DNA of 64,000 nucleotides from Rhopalosiphum padi (GCF_020882245.1 NC_083598.1:59247858-59311857), one strand, 5' to 3'. Positions 29,980 through 43,060 are shown, counted from the first letter of the stretch. Notes: generated from the sequence alone by a model not told the origin. Made by a program: numbers and translations.

Positions 29980-31950
29980 TATGTTTTCAACATTGCATGA
30001 TGTATTTACCGGGATTTATATTAAGAATTGTTAATGATTTTACCATTTTATAAACTATAGGACCATCTCTCAACCCTTAGTCTGAATAATAAATTATTAT
30101 TTAAATTCTTCTTTAGAATTATTATATATAACGATTCTAAGTAGATTTTTAGTAAGTACTCTGAGTATTTAAAAATGTACTAAATGTACGATAACATTAA
30201 TTTAAAAATAAATCTTTTTTCTAACATAGACACCAAAATAATCTATTTTTGATATAAAAAAAATATACTGGCATAAGTTATTTTTCAATTATAATTTTAA
30301 ATTTTAGTTATATAACTAGCATAATATAGATACTAGGTACCTGGTATATACTTTAATTTAAAGCTTCAATTTTTACGTGAAATTATTACAATGTCATGTT
30401 ATATTTAAAAAAAAAATAGTTAAATAATTAAAATAATTTTTTTTTGTAATCATCAATTGAATAATACTATATCATGAATTTAATTATTTAAAATTGTAAG
30501 GTCAATAATTAAATAGCTACTTAACTGTTCTAAGCAAAACGTATGATATACCAAAATGTAATCTACAAATTACTTGATTTGTACAAATATACGAAACTCT
30601 GAGTATAAGACATATAAGTATATTATCATTAAAAATGGATATCAATATATTGTTAATAAATCTGTTCAAAATGTTACAAAATATTTCTTAAACGATAAAA
30701 TAATAAACTTATTGGTAGCTACAAAAATATAATAACTTATTTAAAAAAACACATACGTACAAAATATAAATGGGCCACTATTGTCGAGATAATTTACTTA
30801 TAAAAATCAAAAATATTCATATTGATTTAATGATATGGATGAACTACTGAACATATTAATCATTATTTACAAGTACAACACATTATAATACGTCTTGTAT
30901 GTGATTCGTATTATAATATTGTCCATAACATAGAAGAAAACCTATTTTATTGGATACATATAAATAAAATAAATAGTAAATGCCTATTATATATTTACAT
31001 ATAAATATGTTAATATTTACAATAGTGATTGTCGAAAACTATCTAAATTCCACGATATTGAGAGCCGTCTCGACATTAAAGAATTTAAACATCGAAACGT
31101 ATCAAGGATGTCTTTAACATACGCAGTACACATGACAAAATAATTTTGGTGATATGTGAGTTTGTTATTGGATAGTTGGTCAATAAAAAGTAAGATACTA
31201 GTTGCAAATAAACGAACATTTTCAACAATTTTTTCGCGTTAGTATTTTGTAATTATTGTTATACTGTAATATCATAATATACAAGTGCAATAGTGTTTTA
31301 CCTATATAGATTATAGAACAGTGATTAGTGTTGGAAATAAAATAAGAAAATGTTCAAGGCTCGTCGATAGCCAAATGCCGATGTCCGATACGAAATACAT
31401 AATTAAAGACCACCTATAATCTTCTAATCTTAAATCTCCATAATGTATATACAACTATTTGCACGTCAATTATTGTAATTGTCGAGAGGGTTTAGAGCAT
31501 ACTATCAATTTCGCGCGTGCATTTAAAAAATTTGTATTATATAATATTATATAATATCCGTCGGTACAGTTCTATGCATCACGAGATGTTATTAAAAGGC
31601 ACCAGCCGAGTGGCTTTTTTCCAAATTTCACTTGTCATCGAAAATCCGAAAACCGCGAAATGTAATCAAAAAACAGGGCCCGCGATCGTTTCGACTGAGC
31701 GCAATATTGCTACTATCGTTACATAGCATTGTAAGAGATTTACACTACGTTATGGTCAAAATTCTGGTGCTTCTGCAAGTTAGTGCCAACGTGCCTATAT
31801 CGATAACGAACCTAATCGTGTTCTGCACCTGTCGGCGACCAAATACCATGGGAATCGGTTCTGAACATATTATATCGTTATATATTATAATATAATAATA
31901 TGTTAATTTCTATATACATATATTATAATGTAGGTACGAAAATGAAACCA
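29980..31950. other. AT-rich stretch without a recognisable gene
   Basis: Nothing codable was found. The block at about 31,500-31,880 is slightly GC-richer and open in two plus frames, but the peptides have no domain and the codon use is unremarkable. Confidence 0.5.
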
Positions 31951-31983
31951 AAACAACAACTTTAACAGAAAATCGCCACTCAC

Positions 31984-32470
31984 ATTGTCCGTCTCGGCGA
32001 TACGTTCCGGCGGCTTCGGCTTCGGCGGCGGCGGCGGCAGCGACTGCTGCAGCAGAGTCCCGCGCGTCTCGGTCGTGTCGCGATGCGCGCGCGTCCGTCA
32101 CGTACTGAAAAGCGGCGGCGGCGGTAGACTCGCTCGGTAGCCTTTTACCCACCTTCCCGCCGGCCAAGACACGATCACCGCCGTATCCCACCCACTCGCG
32201 GCACGGCCACCCGGCCACTCCACCCACGCCAGACTGTCTCGCGAAACGGCCGCTGCATGGCACGCGCGGCGCAATACAAAGCCACGCGTAGCAGCACAGC
32301 GTAGTATATGTGATCGGCGGCGGCTATAGCACGTAATACGACCTACCTGCCGCCGCCGCTGCCACGGCCACCGCTTCCACCGCTTCAAACGTCGCCTCCA
32401 CCACCGTCACCGCCGCCGACGCCGCCAAACATGCGCCATTCCGTCTATATCAAGTCTTCTACTACGGTGC
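31984..32470 (-). promoter_or_regulatory. CpG/GC-rich island, possible promoter and first exon
   Basis: This is the most GC-rich block of the window, with many CpG and runs of CGG/CCG/GCC triplets, bounded by AT-rich DNA. On the minus strand it ends at CGGACAAT followed by a good donor, GTGAGT, at 31,983. That is what a GC-rich 5' untranslated exon would look like. Minus-strand open frames through it give low-complexity Ala/Arg peptides, so I do not call protein. The plus strand shows triplet runs (ACT/ACC) at about 32,455-32,510. If the candidate exon at 19,033-19,231 is real, this is the best placed upstream exon on the same strand. Confidence 0.35.
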
Positions 32471-32479
32471 ACACTACTA

Positions 32480-33230
32480 CTACTGTTACTACTACTATTA
32501 CTATTACTGTTGTATACGTGTACTGTATATATGCGAGCGCACGCGCATCAGTACACGATCGTGCCGAACCTATACATGTGATATAGTACGCGTGTGTATA
32601 TTATGACCGTAGGTACGTTGTACCCATATAATAATAATAATAAAATATTACGTACTCTCTCGCTTTGTAATTTTTTACTCGCCGTGCAATGGACGCACGC
32701 GCGTACACCGTATAACCGGGCGATAAACAGGATAATAATATTATATGTGATATAATAATACCAGTATACCACTATGAAATACCAGTAGATAAGTATAGCT
32801 GCTTGCAGAGGGGATCTTCTACATAATCTTTACTATTTTTTTTTTTTGTCATATTATAGTTTGGGCCTTGGGATAAATAATATAGGTACCTAATAGGTAT
32901 AAAAAGAAAAATCTGATGGTTCTTTATATACTTAAATACAAAAATACGTGAATCTATGATAGATAATTGTAATAATATGTGTTCGTAAAAGGTAAAAGTG
33001 TAATTGATAATTTATCATTGATGGACGACCGTCGGTAAATTTTTTCAAATATTAACATTGCTTACAGTGTGAAAAAAGCAGATAAACGTCACGCGTTTGT
33101 TTATGAACGACTATATTGACGAAAGGGTCATTACTCATTTAATTGAAGTGTACCTCCTCTAATAGGAAATAATTAAGTGCATTCCAGCAAATTAGGACTG
33201 ATGTAAATACATAGTGCTACCCGCCAAATT
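32480..33230. other. spacer between two GC-rich islands
   Basis: AT-rich with microsatellite-like TAATAA runs and some CpG near 32,530-32,560 and 32,690-32,720. I see no gene in it. Confidence 0.4.
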
Positions 33231-33239
33231 TTTTTTAAA

Positions 33240-33500
33240 TGACTACGACAAAGCGATGTGCGTGACGACACTCGCCGACGAACGTGCGCGCCAGTGCTCG
33301 GGTCAGCGTCGCGCGGGTGTACGTCGTCGTCGGTGGCGGCTGCTGCGCTTATTGCCTTTTTGCTCACCGCCGTCCGGAGATGGGTCGCATAGCTTATTTC
33401 CGTTTTTACGGGATCGCGGCCGCCCGGAACAATGGCCGCGCCGATTGAATTTCTCGTATGCTGACCCGCGGAGAAGTATGCCTAAAGTTGTCCCCCCACT
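33240..33500. promoter_or_regulatory. second GC-rich island, possible promoter or 5' exon
   Basis: A CpG-rich block is open in three overlapping frames (one plus, two minus), which argues that composition and not coding keeps the frames open. On the minus strand GGACGGCG is followed by the donor-like GTGAGC at about 33,366-33,367, so a minus-strand untranslated exon is possible. No protein similarity is recognised. Confidence 0.25.
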
Positions 33501-34284
33501 CCCATCAATAAAATTTATTTCAAACAGATTGTCAACAATTGTAAATTCGTTGCTCCATATATTTAACAATAATATTCTCGAATAACTCAAGAAATAAAAA
33601 TAAGTTTAGAGGGTCTAAGTTAATTTTGCCCCCCCCGCGCTATATTGTCCGTAATATTATATTTCAAAAAAAATTATACACTATAATTATGGATGTCATA
33701 TTTGTTTTACTATCACTAGAATATATAATAATTCTCTCTTCCTCAAACTACTTTCTTAACTCACCAATCATCCGTCTTATGCAGCGCATTGCCAATACTG
33801 ACCCTTCATTCTCCCTCTAAAATTGAGCACGTTTTCTCTGAGCCAATATTATTATTGTTTATTCTCTACTTTTGTATTAATAGGGTTCGTCTGGATATTT
33901 TATAATAAAATAAAATAAATAAAAATTCAAAATATAAACTAGGTACCTATCCATCTCGCCATTAAATACTTTGATGTCTATAGGAATAACCTCACCAGTC
34001 ACCATTGTAGCTATTTCTATTTGTATAATTATTTGTATGTTAATCTCTTATTATGTAATCATTATATTCATTTATATTTTGTATATACTTTTCTTATATT
34101 TGTATCAATGTTATATTCATTAGTATTGTTACTTTATTGTAATTGGACATTGTCCGTAATATTTAATAATAAATAAATAAATAAATAATTATTTTACTTG
34201 GGGAGTTATGTGCTATAGTATAGTTATAGTTATAATAGAGTAGAGTTATGTGCAGTGCTTAAGACTAAGACTGCTGCACAAGTA

Positions 34285-34463
34285 GAGTGATGGATCCAGG
34301 TTTTTTTTGGGGGGAGGGCCCAAAATAATATTCATATTAATTTTGTAAACACAATATTTAGAATTTTATGTAAGGTACTGTATCTAAGGCCTAACATTAC
34401 AAATATAATATAACTGCAAGGCGGGGAGGGGGGGCTCGGAACTCCCCTTTGAATCCGCCACTG
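34285..34463. mobile_element. degraded hAT-like miniature element
   Basis: The right end, read inverted, is CAGTGGCGGATTCAAAGGGG and resembles the left end gAGTGATGGATCCAGG. Both are followed inward by G-rich tracts. The layout matches the better preserved elements at 51,147 and 55,654. I find no clean target duplication, and the left terminal base is changed, so this is an old copy. Confidence 0.55.
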
Positions 34464-35396
34464 ATTTTATTATATGTAACATCAAATCCTAATTGTGTTT
34501 ACAAAATTAAGGTGAACAATTTCGGAGTGTTTAATAACGTTGCTGTTGTGTTTTATTATATTTAATATGTTTTTTAAAGATAGTCCAAAAATGTATTTTT
34601 TTCAGTTAGGTATGTATTTAACATACCTATACTGCAAATCATCGAAAACCATACGTATTAGTTTGTTCGACATGTCGGCAAAATACATATTATTAAATAA
34701 TATTTTAATATTAGCGTGTGCTTGATATAACGTGGTAACTCGCTACTTGAGGTAAATGTTTATAACAATCATAATACTATATTATTGTTAATTACTATTA
34801 TCGTATTAAGAATTAAAAAATTAATGTTAGATCCATAATAATGGGCTTTGGTATTAGTGTACATTGTTTAAATAATTTGTCTTAAACATAATCACGTTTG
34901 ATTAATTTAGATGTTTAAAGAACTTTGTTTTCACCACCTCAACTCAACAATTTAAAACGACCGACGCTTATCGAAATATAAAATCTTAGATAATTGAACG
35001 ATAAAAATAAAAATTGTAATTTATTATCGAAACAAAGTTAACCCTTAATCATCCATACAGTAACTTATTAAGGTTTAACATTCAACATTTCTATTCATGT
35101 ATTTAATACTGAATAGGCAGTATAATTACATTAGAGCCAATCTCATTTATAGCCAAAAAACATTTATTATCCAAACAATAAAGAAAAATTCACTCGTATA
35201 TTATAAATATTATTGAATTTAAAACTATTTCGAATAGGAAAACACGATATATATATATATATATATATATATTTAGTTAAATGGAACGGTTAGGTTTAAC
35301 ACCATATTACAAGTGTTTCTTATGTGTACTAAAACGTAATAGAGAAATTTTATATAAACACAGCGTAATTGCTTAAACAATGGAAATATCTTAGAA

Positions 35397-35682
35397 CAGT
35401 GGTCCTCAACCAATGGGTCATGACTCTATTTTTGATTATGATTTCTTCAGAAATGCAGGGTAGTGATATACTTTTATTACAATTAAAAACTTTTTATAAA
35501 TAGTTAAACATTAGAAATGTATTCAATTTCACAAAAAAAAAATATATAAGCCTACAAATAATAATAAGTAATAAATGAATTAAAAAATTGTTCAGTTTGT
35601 ACCAATAATATTTTTTTATAACGTACCTATATGGGTTGCAAAAATTAAATAATTACTAAAATGAGTCTTGGATTATCACCTG
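35397..35682. mobile_element. hAT-like (Charlie-type) miniature element, eroded
   Basis: The left end CAGTGGTCCTCAACCAATGG followed by GTCATGACTC is the classical hAT/Charlie terminus. A GGGTTGCAAAA block and an inverted, degraded end (CAGGTGATAATCCAAG) lie about 285 bp away. No 8-bp duplication could be seen, and the interior is AT-rich and non-coding. Confidence 0.5.
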
Positions 35683-36689
35683 TACCGCCGCGGTATTATG
35701 GTAACTTATATTGTTATTTTTGTTTCAGCGTTATTAAATTTTGATATTTATGTCATAACTATATTAATAATCTAATTAGTAATTAATAATTAATATTAAT
35801 CATCTTCCACTATTTACTAATGTAATAGTTTATAAATAAATTATTTTCAATAGAATTAAAATATTAAAAAATAATTAAAAAATAATAATATAACGTTAAT
35901 TAGTTTTGAGAATTAAAGTCTACAGGTTTATTCATAGTATTGTTAACCGCTTCAAAAATTGAAGCTTGATAATCGGTAACGGGTTTTAGCCCCAAAATTG
36001 GTCATAGTAATTAGTTACTGAGAAAAATCGGTTACAGATTGCATTATTGTCTTGCGTTTATTCATAAAATATAGTTACTTTTAGATCTTAGATGGAATAT
36101 TTCCTACTATATACTACTACTTTATACTGGCTGTAGAAAATTAAAATCATCTTTTGTATCAGTTCTTTTTAATATCTTAACAATGTTTTAGTATAGTCAG
36201 TATAGATTTAATGATTTATGACCATATTGTGAACGATATACTTAAGTCTTAAGTATCTAGTTATATTTTACATCCATATTAGACCATACTATTATAATAA
36301 ACTAATAATCGATAGCCATTTCGTTTATTTTTAAAACAACTTTTCAAACATTGTATACAATATATTAATAGTAATTTCAAACATTGTTACATAGCATACG
36401 ATAATAATAATTAATAATCACTGTTGTCTGTTATTTATTATTATTTTTTATTGCTATTATAAAGTATCTAATACCAGTGTTGTATAATAGTATATTGAGT
36501 ATACCTATAACACTATTAACACTATGACTGCTATGTACAATAATATAACCGTAAAAAAAAAATTTGTGACATACGTATTTTATTTTAGAGATTCTATATC
36601 ACATTCATATATTTGCTCACAGATATAACGTAAATATATCTAGTATAATAATCATTATATATAAGCATATAGCCATATAGGTTATATAA

Positions 36690-37131
36690 AAGAAGAACAG
36701 GCGTTTTTATATTCCAATTTTGTAACGACACTATTTAAATTTTTTCTAATTGTTTTTGATAAAGTTATTCCAAATACTCTCCTGAGTGTCACCACGTCAC
36801 CCGATTTTTCATTTTTCTTTTCTGATAGGAGGGAGAGGGGAGTTTGAATTTAAAAGTTACGGCTCTATAGCTTGTTATTTAAATAATTTAACTTTTTATT
36901 TCACAAGAGTGTACTAAATGAGCCTACGAGTCATTTATACTTATTATTTTTAATTTCATTTTATTTGGCATTTCAGTTATAAATATATTATAAATTAAGT
37001 TAAATTATAAAAAATATTTCTTATGTATTACGTAGTGGCTAGGCTTTAAAAAGTTTAATTATAATAATAAAAATCAATTTATATACGAATCGATTGTTTA
37101 ACATACGAGCGAAGCTGGGTTATTTAGCTAG
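36690..37131. mobile_element. Helitron-like 3' end and flanking body
   Basis: The segment ends CATACGAGCGAAGCTGGGT, then TTATTTAGCTAG followed by T. An ACGAGCGAAGC...CTAG|T terminus is typical of insect Helitron/Helentron-like non-autonomous elements, which end in CTRR and insert before T. The 5' boundary is a guess from the change in composition near 36,690 and could be elsewhere. Confidence 0.4.
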
Positions 37132-38542
37132 TAATATAATAAATTAGAAGATACCATATAATATATTCAATAATCTAGATTCTAGAACAATTATTTCTTA
37201 AGCAGTTTCGCTTAAACGAAAGGTTTCTACACTATTTGAACATTTAAGACTATAAACAATCCTTATGGATGACAATAATAATTAATTAATAAAAAAACTA
37301 ACCATATCATTCATTGCTTGTAAAGAATTGATTATAATATTATTATTCAGAATTTAAATTGGCATAGTTATTGAATATAGTGCTTATATTGTAATATAAT
37401 CACCGCATCAATAGTTTAACATATTATTTTAATCATATTTAAGATAATTAGAATTAAATTTGGTAAAATATAAATAGCAATGATTATGTTAAAAGTGACT
37501 TAATATAATTTTTCTGGTCACCTCAGAAGTGAACATGCTGCATTTCAGGTTTACGAAATTACTAAAATTGTAAATAATTATATGTAGTCTAAAGGGTCTT
37601 TCAGCTCACCAGGCACGGTCGCAGTCGACTGCCAGTGTATTATATTACATTTGCCACCCAAACATGGGGGTAGATTTGAAAGATGATCGATCTGTCAATG
37701 TTATTATTTTAATATTACAATAGTTCTATTATAATGCATATTATAAAATATGATAATATTGTTACCAAAAAAAATTAGAGGGATATTTTAAGGTACTCGA
37801 ATTATAAATTACATCAATATACCATGTTTGACTTATAATATACATGTCCAGTAGATGCGTATTATAATGATGATAATAAAAGATGCTCTATATAGTATAT
37901 TTATTTTATTTTATTACAATTTTCAAGTAATTTGGTAAACGGATGTATCTGCAATCTGTATTAGATCCCGAAATACAAATTTTATATACTGATTGGATCT
38001 CGAACTATTTTACATAATACATTACGATTAGTTGGGTCCTGGTTTTATTTTTGTAATATATTAGTTGGGTGTTTGGTCCCAAATTTTGTATGGTACTTAA
38101 ATTATGTTTATCATGGAGTTGTAGTGGACATAAGCAACGGTGATCAGTATTCAGTAGTCAAACTAGTTTATAAAATAAATTTATTATGACCGTGCAATAA
38201 CATACTCAATAGAAAATACCAAATAGCATGCATAAATATTAATTGTGCACACATAATATATTATAAAATATTTAAAATAATGCATGCGTATATTGGGTAC
38301 ATATTTATAGTTATACAACTATATTATAACTAAGAAATGTCATTTTTATGGAATTTATTTTTCTTATAGTTTAATAATTTAAAGTAAACGTAAACATAGA
38401 AAGCTATATACAAACTATATAGCAATATTAAAAGTTGAAAAAAATCGAAACTTTTGACATTTCTATAACATTTTGTTAATGAATTATTGAAACTATGTCA
38501 TATATTATAATATTAGTCTGTGGATAAGCATTCAATTAATGG

Positions 38543-38710
38543 CATAGGCGCAATTTCAATAAAAAAACTGAGGATGCTTAATCTCTTCATTTTCCGGGCA
38601 TAGCGTTAAATAGTTACTGATTGTAATAGTATAAAAAAAATATTTGAGGGTGCTACTTTTAAAATTGAGGGTGCTAATACCCCCTAAGCGCCCCCCTATT
38701 TGCGCTTATG
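38543..38710. mobile_element. hAT-like miniature element with 8-bp duplication
   Basis: The element is 168 bp with near-identical inverted ends, CATAGGCGCAAT and (inverted right end) CATAAGCGCAAATAGGGG, flanked by exact 8-bp copies of ATTAATGG (38,535-38,542 and 38,711-38,718). The interior carries a GAGGGTGCTA repeat and C-rich tracts but no frame. The 8-bp duplication fits the hAT superfamily, though the ends are not the commonest hAT type. A related start (CATAGGCGGCGCTAGG) occurs at about 54,467. Confidence 0.85.
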
Positions 38711-38719
38711 ATTAATGGT

Positions 38720-41700
38720 GTTTAAGATACCCAATAATACATTTTTTTTATACATATATTTCACACAAATAATTTTGTGATGAGAACATTTTTTTTTAAA
38801 TATAATATGTCCTCAGTATTTCTGTTTCTATTTTTTAAACAAAAAGTTACTACTTTTTTTTACTTAAATTGCATAACGTATATATACGACAAAGAATTAT
38901 TACGTTCAGATAACCAACACTCAACATAATAAATTCAATTACTTTTATATAAAAAAACAAAATATTTAATGATCACTTATTTTTAAAAATTAAATATTTT
39001 GGTTATATTATTATGTTATATATATTTACCTAACCTAACCTGTTCCAAAATAATAGTAACACAGACTAGTGAATAAAATAATAATTTAAATAACGACATA
39101 AATAATCTCGATTGTACCTGAACTGTATTTTGTTAAAGAAAAGGTCGCACTATTTCCTTTTTCTTTTGTTGTTTATGGTGAAGGTTTCATAACTGCATGT
39201 AGTGTTGGTTGCCAATTTTTATACTTCTCGCGTGTGAGGTGTGACCACCTATAGAAGCTGATTTGCGGACCTCAAAAATTATTGTGTTCCATTTCCACAT
39301 AATTAATATTTATACACTAGTCAATGCTTAAGTTTAAAGACTTGAGTGTAATTCAATAAGTGGGTATGTTAACTAAAAAAAAATAAAAAATAATAATGAT
39401 AAATTACTAAATACTAGTTGTTTCAATATGTTACCAAAAATATCATTCGGTTATAGTCTTATAGACATGAAACTACGACGTACTCGTATATCTAAATTTT
39501 TTATCCACAATGAGTTTTTGTTACCATAATTTATATTATAAATAAGGACAACAGGCTATTTTTTCCTGGCGGGAAATTTTTAGAAGGGCCCGCACCTAGA
39601 AAAAACCAACCCACTTAACCTAACCTTTTATACGCGATATAAAATTATGATGTCAACTCGGCTGGAATTTAAGTTTAACGGATCTCAATTTTGAAAAATG
39701 ATTTCGATTTATTTACTAGGTACATTTTAACAGAATCAAATCTAAATATTTATTCTTTAACATATCAATGACAATTTTGTGTTCTATAAATGATTTTTTA
39801 TAATTTATTATAACATAAACAATTGTTGAAATATAGTATATTAAAAATTGCTTTGATGTAACTATTCACTATTGTAATTTTAAAATAAATTATAATCAAA
39901 TGTATTTAAAAAATTAAAGTCTGTTAAACCGAAGTCATCAGACACGATTTTTTTAGGTGATTATGTATAACTATCTCTATTTGTTTAATGATTGCAATTA
40001 TTTCAATCATTATCGCAAAATTCCACGAACTTTGTTTAGAGTTGTACTATAGTTTACCGGAGTAATATTATTATTTTATTTGTATTCTATTTAATAATTT
40101 TTAAAAATAGAAAACTGTAAATATTCCTCGTTTTCTACCTCACACCACCTGACAAATATAGTATATATAACTACATGGCTAGACAAAAAAGGTAAATATA
40201 ATATTGTGTTAATTTTTGTTATTGTCTTTCTTCAAACGTATAAGTATTATTTTAAGAGAATATCAGCGCACTATTTGTTTTCTCTTTCTGGCAAACGTGT
40301 GACATAAATAGGACGCATTCACACAAAATATTTTTTTTTTCTATGCTTAAAATTAATCTCAGAATTAAATCACCTTTTACAAAAATTATATAAAATAACA
40401 TTTTTGAGAGTATAACATATCGATTTGTTTAAGTCTTTTTTCAAAACTATTTATTTATTTAATTCAATTAAATTTACAATTTTAGTTTATTTTTAAAGTT
40501 GAATAAAAAGTCAAATAATAATAAAAATCGATTTGTCAACCCCTTAAAAATATTATCCTATTTTAGTAATAGATTATTTTACTCTAAAATCACTTAAAAG
40601 TCGTAAAAACGATTTTACGTATTCGTTTACGAATTTATGATTTTTATATGTTATCCACGTTTTATTTGGGTGTGAGAACAAATATTGCGCTGATATTCTC
40701 AGAAAAAATAATACTAAAAAATTAATAATTAGTTGATGATAACTATATTATATTATTGATAATTAATAAAGATGATATATTATTTTAGTTCATGAGTGTA
40801 TAATATTTATTATTTATTATTTTACCAGAACATTGAAACCGGTGTACTGCAGTGCAGTATGATCTAGTTATTTCAATTTTCAATCAAATTTGCATATTTG
40901 TTACGGCCATTTTTAGTATAGGTAACTATCTACTTATATTTTCCCCGAAATTACAGCGTTAATGAATTACAATATATATTATTGGTTACCATAATAATAC
41001 ATATAGGTATCATAGGTATTATTATAGTATTATTTGTTAAATTGACATTAGAAGTGTCAAGTCCCAAGTCACAAATAAGACCAAAACAAAAATAAAAAAT
41101 ATAAGGCAATGGCCAATGGATAGGTACATCGTATTATATACGGTGTACACTGCAGTGACGTTTTCTGTCGAATTCAAAATGTATTGTAGTAACTATACAT
41201 AGTAGCTATATAACAAATATAATATACGCGGCGGAAAACACCGGGAAGTTTGCATTCTAGCAGATGAACGCCGAAATAATAAAAACGCAAAAATCCTATA
41301 ATTGTACATTCTTTTAAATTAAAAAGAGCTCTACTGATGAAGGAAAATACAGTATTTAGCCATAGCATGAGATTAACTGGACTATTATATAATTACGATA
41401 TCATCATGTATATTATGTCAATGATTTTGCATGTAAGAAAGCAATCCTATTAAAGTATGTACTATGTATCATGAAATATACATATTTTATTTATTTTAAC
41501 TATTGCAAACTATTTTATTTATAGGGGAGTATTTAAGATAATTTAACTTAACTAGAACTTAATATATTTCACTTCTAATAAAATATATAACTATGTTATT
41601 TTACAAGAGCAGAAAATGATTAGAATTTAGAATTCTTTATTAAGAGAACGCTACACTTGTATGCGTTGTCTCCGTTTTACAAATATAAAACAGCAAAAAT

Positions 41701-42890
41701 TATTTTGCGCGGTATAGAACCAGTAACCACTCTGGCTGTACTGACTCCAAATTGATAATCAAATAGTCAAATAGTTGAGAACATAATTTGTGAAATATCG
41801 TTTTTATGTTTTTTCATATCACTTGTAAGAAAAAAGTTCTTATTATTTCAAAATCTATTATTTTCGAAATCGAATAACTTTTTTGTAGTTCTAATATAGA
41901 AAAATTAAAAACGATATTTCAAAGCCAAAGTTCTCCTTTTTATGTGATGAAAACTGCATTTCTTAGTTATGACTAGTCTTCTCGGTTATTTCCCGCGATT
42001 AACAGTTTTTGCTATGTTTTAAATTTGTAAGACGGTAATTAGGTACACATGCGGGTGTTAAGAGCTCTTGACGATTTTATTGTATTATTGAACTTTTTGT
42101 AAGCATTTTTTTTTTCGAAACAACATTGTTTCTACTTACTGTGTCATAATTGAAACAATTTTTTATCTTCTAGGATAAAGAAAATATTTTTAAAAAGACC
42201 CTACTAAACTATCTTACACAGCTTTAGGTCACCGTAATTTGTAACGATGGTCCTAATATTTACATTCCCGCATTGGGTAATATTGAAACCTAAGCTAATG
42301 TAAAAACTTTCAATGAGTTTTTCAACTCTAAGCCATGTTTGGTAATAAAAAATAAATACGTACCTATACAATTTTGAATGTTAACATTTTACAGATTTAC
42401 ACTCAACAAATAGGCCATTGGCGGTTGTTGCCTGTAGGTTTCAATAAGTAAATAGTTCACTAATTTTGCCATTGGCGTGCTAGCTGTATTTTTCACACTA
42501 TAAAAAACAGCTGATTTTTACAAGTTACTTTGGACATCACTATGAAATATAATATATTTAAATAGTGTGTTGGAACCAGTTGTCTTAAAATTAAAACGAT
42601 GACTAAAGAAGTCTAAAAAGAAAAAAAATTATATAAAAATTAAAAATATAATTTTACGCTCACCTAATTTGGCATCGATGACAATTCGTTAAAATATAAT
42701 AAACTATCGATTATAGAAACAATTCGATTGTTTTTATTACGTAAGCACGACGTTGTAATAACAACATTTACTGTGAACAATCGAATTATTATTGTTCTGT
42801 TCACGATTATAATCGTGGTTCTGTTCTAAGACCGTGTCTAAGACCGTGGTTCTAAATATAATGCGATTATATCGTATCACTATATCAACT
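38720..42890. other. AT-rich stretch without a recognisable gene
   Basis: No coding exon, RNA gene or bounded transposon is supported between the 38.5-kb element and the ETFRF1 promoter. A 12-bp tandem duplication TCTAAGACCGTG lies at about 42,825-42,848, just upstream of the gene. Confidence 0.5.
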
Positions 42891-42895
42891 AATAC

Positions 42896-42904
42896 TATCA
42901 GTGC
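42896..42904 (+). promoter_or_regulatory. ETFRF1: putative initiator of ETFRF1
   Basis: TATCAGTGCG contains the arthropod initiator core TCAGT with the candidate +1 A at 42,900, followed by GC-richer leader DNA. It would give a leader of about 160 nt. No TATA box is obvious upstream. The start is inferred from the motif only; a second TCAGC is at 42,915. Confidence 0.4.
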
Positions 42905-42920
42905 GCGGCCAGTATCAGCG

Positions 42921-43037
42921 ATGACTACATACCATATCAGAACAACAACAGTAACAATAACAATAATAACAATAACATCAACAGTGACTGTGTATCGCGG
43001 TGAAGACGACTTGCTCGCCTGCTCAGTACGACTTTAA
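42921..43037 (+). CDS. upstream ORF in the ETFRF1 leader, 38 codons
   Basis: If transcription starts near 42,900 the leader holds a complete ATG-to-TAA frame, Thr/Ile-rich from ACA/ATA repeats and acidic near its end. It finishes 23 nt before the ETFRF1 ATG and is in a different frame from it. The peptide itself is unlikely to be functional, but such a frame can lower initiation at the main ATG. Its existence in mRNA depends on the true transcription start. Confidence 0.3.
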   Translation: MTTYHIRTTTVTITIITITSTVTVYRGEDDLLACSVRL

Positions 43038-43060
43038 ATTTACAGCTTACCCGACAAGCA

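Larger units (their letters stand above)
34470..38530. other. AT-rich stretch with transposon remnants
   Basis: No gene is supported. Besides the listed remnants, the DNA is AT-rich with a TA microsatellite at about 35,247-35,271. Confidence 0.5.

Noticed and set aside
31910..32388. Two overlapping minus-strand open frames rich in Ala/Arg in the GC-rich island
   Set aside because: Both frames stay open because stops are rare in CpG-rich DNA; the peptides are low complexity and overlap each other. The block is kept only as a possible untranslated exon or promoter.
33173..33590. Open frames on both strands in the second GC-rich island
   Set aside because: Three frames are open at once with Arg/Pro-rich content and no domain, so composition explains them.
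39020..39035. CCTAACCTAACCTG, resembling the insect telomere repeat
   Set aside because: Only two to three units, and in an interior location; short CCTAACC words occur elsewhere in the window by chance.
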